NCBI GenBank assembly: GCA_002482405.1
Contig: DLFX01000345.1
Span: 9,136 to 16,907 of the forward strand
Reading direction: 5' to 3'
Source: Firmicutes bacterium UBA7709
Lineage (GTDB): Bacteria; Bacillota_A; Clostridia; Peptostreptococcales; Anaerovoracaceae
DNA: 7,772 nt
Part shown: positions 4,835 through 7,772 of the stretch, piece by piece
Layout: every line of letters begins with the position of its first letter
Position numbering within the stretch: position 1 is the first letter of the stretch
Notes under the pieces: model-generated
Databases searched by the model: none
Seen by the model: the letters and a program-made list of their open reading frames with translations, nothing else
What the model was told of the DNA's origin: nothing
Translations under genes and position numbers: made by a program

Positions 4835-5848
4835 ATGAAAAAAACACATCGGCTGGAATTCATCATCCTCACAGCAATTTTTCTCATTGTGATTTTTTGT
4901 TCCTTTCTTCTCGGCCGGTATTCGGTAAGCTTCAGCAGCCTGATAAAGGCACTGCCCGAGCTGCTGCATTCTGGCGGACAGGCCTTCGGAAGCACAGATC
5001 TTTCCGTTGTGTTTCGGATCCGTATGCCGCGTATCGCGGCCGCGGTCCTGATTGGCGCGGCTCTCTCCACAGCGGGAGCCTCGTACCAGGGAATGTTCCG
5101 CAATCCGATGGTTTCGCCGGATATTCTTGGCGCTTCTACCGGCGCCGGTTTTGGCGCCGCCCTTGGCATTTTGCTCGGCTTCAATTATCTGGGAATCACG
5201 CTGACCGCCTTCTTATTTGGCTTGAGCGCAGTATTTCTGGCTTATATGATCAGCCGGAAGAGCCAAATTGACAGGATATTGGCGTTGGTTTTATCAGGGA
5301 TGATGATCAGTTCGATATTTACCTCCTGTACGTCATTTGTCAAACTCATGGCGGATCCCAAGGATCAGCTTCCGGCTATTACATATTGGCTTATGGGCTC
5401 TTTAGCCTCTATCAAACTGGCTGATTTGCCCTTTGCAGCGATACCGATCGTTTCAGGCCTCATTCCGCTATTTTTACTTCGTTGGCGTATCAATCTGCTG
5501 ACAGTCAGCGAGGATGAGGCAAAAAGCCTCGGAATCAACACGGGACGCCTTCGCCTGATCGTAATTATCTGTGCGACGCTGATTACGGCTGCCAGCGTGT
5601 CTGTCAGCGGAATGATCGGCTGGGTAGGACTCGTGATTCCTCATATTTGTCGTATGATTTTCGGCTATGACTTTCGAAGGCTGATTCCTGCAACCGTACT
5701 TTTGGGCGCAGCCTTTCTCCTGGTGGTGGATAATATCGCACGGATCGCTATGACCAGCGAAATCCCTCTGGGGATATTGACCTCTTTTGTCGGAGCGCCT
5801 TTATTTGTTTATCTCATATTGACAGGGGGGAGAGACCGTGAGCGTTGA
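4835..5848 (+). CDS. FecCD/BtuC-type ABC transporter permease
   Basis: This 337-residue, strongly hydrophobic protein of normal family length should span the membrane about ten times. Hallmarks are the first cytoplasmic segment RMPRIAAAVLIGAALSTAG (from R63), continuing through QGMFRNPMVSPDILG, then VSGMIGWVGLVIPH (257-270), and a C-terminal VDNIAR and EIPLGILTSFVGAPLF, all typical of FecCD (PF01032). It forms the homodimeric channel for import of ferric siderophores, heme, cobalamin or, in the MolB branch, molybdate or tungstate; sequence alone does not tell which. I chose ATG 4835 because AGGTGG (4822-4827) lies 7 nt upstream and the protein then starts with MKKTH before the first helix. 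An in-frame ATG at 4766 would add 23 unlikely residues. The stop overlaps the ATPase gene by 11 bp. Transcription probably starts at promoter 2. Confidence 0.93.
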   Translation: MKKTHRLEFIILTAIFLIVIFCSFLLGRYSVSFSSLIKALPELLHSGGQAFGSTDLSVVFRIRMPRIAAAVLIGAALSTAGASYQGMFRNPMVSPDILGASTGAGFGAALGILLGFNYLGITLTAFLFGLSAVFLAYMISRKSQIDRILALVLSGMMISSIFTSCTSFVKLMADPKDQLPAITYWLMGSLASIKLADLPFAAIPIVSGLIPLFLLRWRINLLTVSEDEAKSLGINTGRLRLIVIICATLITAASVSVSGMIGWVGLVIPHICRMIFGYDFRRLIPATVLLGAAFLLVVDNIARIAMTSEIPLGILTSFVGAPLFVYLILTGGRDRER

Positions 5849-6632
5849 AGTTGAGCATCTGTCCGTTTCCTATGGTTCACACAAGGTTCTCAGCGACGTC
5901 AGTTTCTCTGCATCGCCGGGTGACTGCCTTGCGGTGCTCGGACCCAACGGAGTCGGGAAAAGTACGCTGTTTCGATGCATTCTGGGCTTTCTTCAGGCCC
6001 AGAACGGAAGAGTGCTGATCGGAGGAAAGCCTATCGATGGCATGAGCCGTGCGGAAATGGCCCGCTTAATCGCCTATATTCCTCAATCTGCCTTTCCCGC
6101 CTTCAACTATACGGTCCTGGACACCGTATTGATGGGCGCCACAAACCGGCTGTCCGCCTTTCAGGGACCGAAGGACGAGGATGTCGCCCGATCGATGGAG
6201 ATTCTGGAGGAACTTGGGATTTCCCATCTCTGGGACCGCGGCTGCGGAAAGATCAGCGGCGGAGAACGACAGCTCGCGCTTCTGGCCAGGGCGCTGATCC
6301 AGGACGCAAGAGTCCTTATAATGGACGAACCAACGGCGAATCTGGACTATGGCAACCGCTTCCGCGTGATGGAGCGGATAGGGGCGCTTCGCGAGGGGGG
6401 ATATACCATTATATTTTCGACTCACGAGCCGAATCAGGCATTCCAGTACTCTACAAAAGTGCTTGCGCTGAAGGACGGCGCCATACTGACACTGGGTGAA
6501 CCCGAGGCTGTACTCACCGAAGAGACGTTGGCAGCGCTGTATGGGATCGGCGTTCATGTAGGGACAATGGAAGTCGGCGGAGCAAGCCGCCGGGTTTCCA
6601 TCCCCTATCAAGTTAACAGGAAAGGACTGTAG
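5838..6632 (+). CDS. ABC transporter ATP-binding protein (FecE/BtuD/MolC type)
   Basis: This 264-residue protein is a complete nucleotide-binding subunit. Walker A is GPNGVGKST (35-43), the Q-loop is IPQ (Q83), the signature is ISGGERQ (139-145), Walker B is VLIMDEP (159-165), the D-loop is ANLD (167-170) and the switch histidine is H196 in STHEPNQ. All catalytic elements are present. It powers the FecCD-type permease, with which it overlaps by 11 bp. The GTG start is preceded by the purine-rich GGGGGGAGAG. The C-terminus after ~residue 240 is a short variable tail. Import of an unidentified chelate, corrinoid or oxyanion is the expected job. The phrase DEPTANLDYGNRFRVME is common in this subfamily but does not fix the substrate. 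Confidence 0.93.
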   Translation: MSVEVEHLSVSYGSHKVLSDVSFSASPGDCLAVLGPNGVGKSTLFRCILGFLQAQNGRVLIGGKPIDGMSRAEMARLIAYIPQSAFPAFNYTVLDTVLMGATNRLSAFQGPKDEDVARSMEILEELGISHLWDRGCGKISGGERQLALLARALIQDARVLIMDEPTANLDYGNRFRVMERIGALREGGYTIIFSTHEPNQAFQYSTKVLALKDGAILTLGEPEAVLTEETLAALYGIGVHVGTMEVGGASRRVSIPYQVNRKGL

Positions 6633-6637
6633 CTAAA

Positions 6638-7738
6638 GTGAAAAAAAACAGATTAATAATTTTCATAGTAGTTATGCTGCTGTTCAGCTTCCTTCCGGGA
6701 TGCTCTGATTCTCAGGAAGGCGGGGACAAAGGCGCAAATACGATTGAGTTTACAGATTCCTGCGGGAGGACTGTGACACTGCCTGAAGACATCACCCGAG
6801 TTGCGCCCAGCGGCAGTGTGGCGACCCTGATCATGGCCACCATCGCGCCGGAATATCTAATTTCCGTCAGCAGTTCACCATCCAGCAGTCAGTATAAATA
6901 TCTGCCCAAGGAGCTCATAGAACTCCCGACAACAGGTCAGCTTTACGGGAGCAAGAGCAATATCAATCTTGAAACGCTTTTGAACGCCAAGCCGCAGGTT
7001 ATCATCGACCTGGGCGATGCTAAGGACACCATTGCTTATGATATGAGCGCGCTGCAGAAGCAGACCGGAATCCCTACGATTTTCATCGAAGCCGATATAA
7101 CGCACATGGCTGAAGCCTACCGCACCCTGGGCGCGCTTCTGGCCGGCAAGTCGGAAAAAGGAGAGAAACTCGCTTCATTCATCGACGGCACCGTCACCAT
7201 GGCCGAGGAAAATGCGGTTAAAGTCAAAGAGAGAGGCGGCACTTCCATCATGTATGCCACGGGAACCTCAGGACTCAATGCCAATGCCGCCGGTTCGCTC
7301 CAGGCGCAGGTCATCGATCTGGTGGGAGCTGAAAACGCCATCGTTGTCGACGATGTCAGCAGTAAAAATGGCGGGAACACCATCAATATGGAGCAGCTCT
7401 ATCTGTTCAACCCTGACGTCATAATATTTGCTCCGGGAAGCGCCTTTGACGCGGTGGCAAACGACCCGGTATGGATGCAGCTTTCCGCCATCAGGAACAA
7501 CGCTTATTATGAGATTCCGGGTATTCCTTACAACTGGATGTCCAATCCGCCGTCGGTCAATATGGTACTCGGGATCTGGTGGCTGGGCAATCTGCTGTAT
7601 CCGGATATCTATGATTATGACATGACACAGAAAGCGCAGGAGGTCTACAGCCTGTTCTGGAATTACACGCTTACTGACGAGGAGGCTTCGGAAATGCTGA
7701 AAAATTCCACGTTTAAACGAGCTGAGGAAGGCGTTTAA
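6638..7738 (+). CDS. Substrate-binding lipoprotein of the FecB/BtuF class
   Basis: This 366-residue exported lipoprotein has a basic MKKNR start, a hydrophobic core (residues 6-19) and a lipobox LPGC, with C22 the lipidated residue. After a short linker comes a periplasmic-binding-protein domain (PF01497): EFTDSCGRTVTLP, then RVAPSGSVATLIM, the central NLETLLNAKPQVII typical of the family, and a C-terminal half with FNPDVIIF. Near the end, PYNWMSNPPSVN (YNW at 298-300) and a WWLGNLLYP segment follow. From memory such YNW/PPSVN endings are frequent in a branch annotated as iron- or molybdate-type binding proteins. The GTG start follows AGGAAAGG (6618-6625), 5 nt after the ATPase stop. It captures the substrate outside the membrane and hands it to the permease. 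Being last of the three genes is less common than being first. Ligand unknown. Confidence 0.92.
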   Translation: MKKNRLIIFIVVMLLFSFLPGCSDSQEGGDKGANTIEFTDSCGRTVTLPEDITRVAPSGSVATLIMATIAPEYLISVSSSPSSSQYKYLPKELIELPTTGQLYGSKSNINLETLLNAKPQVIIDLGDAKDTIAYDMSALQKQTGIPTIFIEADITHMAEAYRTLGALLAGKSEKGEKLASFIDGTVTMAEENAVKVKERGGTSIMYATGTSGLNANAAGSLQAQVIDLVGAENAIVVDDVSSKNGGNTINMEQLYLFNPDVIIFAPGSAFDAVANDPVWMQLSAIRNNAYYEIPGIPYNWMSNPPSVNMVLGIWWLGNLLYPDIYDYDMTQKAQEVYSLFWNYTLTDEEASEMLKNSTFKRAEEGV

Positions 7739-7740
7739 AA

Positions 7741-7772
7741 ATGAAGAGGCGAAAATTTAAAAGCATTATGGC
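7741..7772 (+). CDS. Start of a further gene (partial, runs off window)
   Basis: ATG at 7741 opens a frame beginning MKRRKFKSIM that continues past the window end. AGGAAGG (7725-7731) lies 9 nt upstream, inside the end of the binding-protein gene, and only 2 bp separate its stop from this ATG. It is therefore very probably the fourth gene of the transporter operon. Ten residues are too few to assign a function. Confidence 0.6.
   Translation, partial: MKRRKFKSIM

Noticed and set aside
1..7772. CRISPR arrays, insertion sequences, tRNA or rRNA genes
   Set aside because: No spaced repeat array, transposase-like frame, terminal inverted repeats or cloverleaf was seen on reading the window.

Overview
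The window reads like a chromosomal segment from a strict anaerobe, most likely a Clostridia-type Firmicute. Shine-Dalgarno sites are strong, the coding regions have moderate GC (about half by eye), the cysteine-rich redox proteins are of anaerobe type, and a Crp/Fnr regulator and a Gram-positive-style lipoprotein binding protein are present. All genes lie on the + strand. The species cannot be fixed from sequence alone.

Left part (1-4318): a tightly packed gene run. It opens inside a large flavin/iron-sulfur oxidoreductase that carries an FAD/NAD(P)-domain tail, ferredoxin-type clusters and two HdrB-like CCG modules. Next come an overlapping 64-residue four-cysteine protein and a SAM methyltransferase. 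From memory, these three genes match the conserved DVU_1558/DVU_1557/DVU_1556-type set found beside molybdenum hydroxylases in Desulfovibrio and Clostridia; the hydroxylase itself is not in the window. They are followed by a two-domain protein (PglD-like Rossmann domain plus TylF/MycF-type methyltransferase) and a Crp/Fnr-family regulator.

Middle part (4319-4834): a 516-bp AT-rich gap that is highly organised. Two 16-bp palindromes share the pattern TGTTG-N6-CAAC. Each is followed at exactly the same distance by TGTTA[C/A]ACT, which supplies a -10 box but no -35 box. The geometry is that of class II Crp/Fnr activation, with the operator centred near -41.5. The first unit would give a transcript of about 170 nt ending at a perfect 17-bp-stem terminator, a candidate small RNA. 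The second would transcribe a leader of about 126 nt holding an undescribed 26-codon ORF and a terminator-like hairpin just before the transporter genes.

Right part (4835-7772): a FecCD/BtuC-type permease, its ATPase and a FecB/BtuF-type lipoprotein binding protein, then the start of another gene. Substrates of this transporter class include ferric siderophores, heme, cobalamin and, for MolBCA, molybdate or tungstate. The molybdoenzyme-linked genes upstream make an oxyanion or metal complex attractive, but this is unproven.

Working model (inference): the regulator encoded at 3644-4318 activates both promoters, coupling a signal to a small RNA and to the importer. The recognition helix fits the operator: it keeps the Crp arginine that reads the conserved G and has lost the Glu and second Arg that read the part of TGTGA that differs here.
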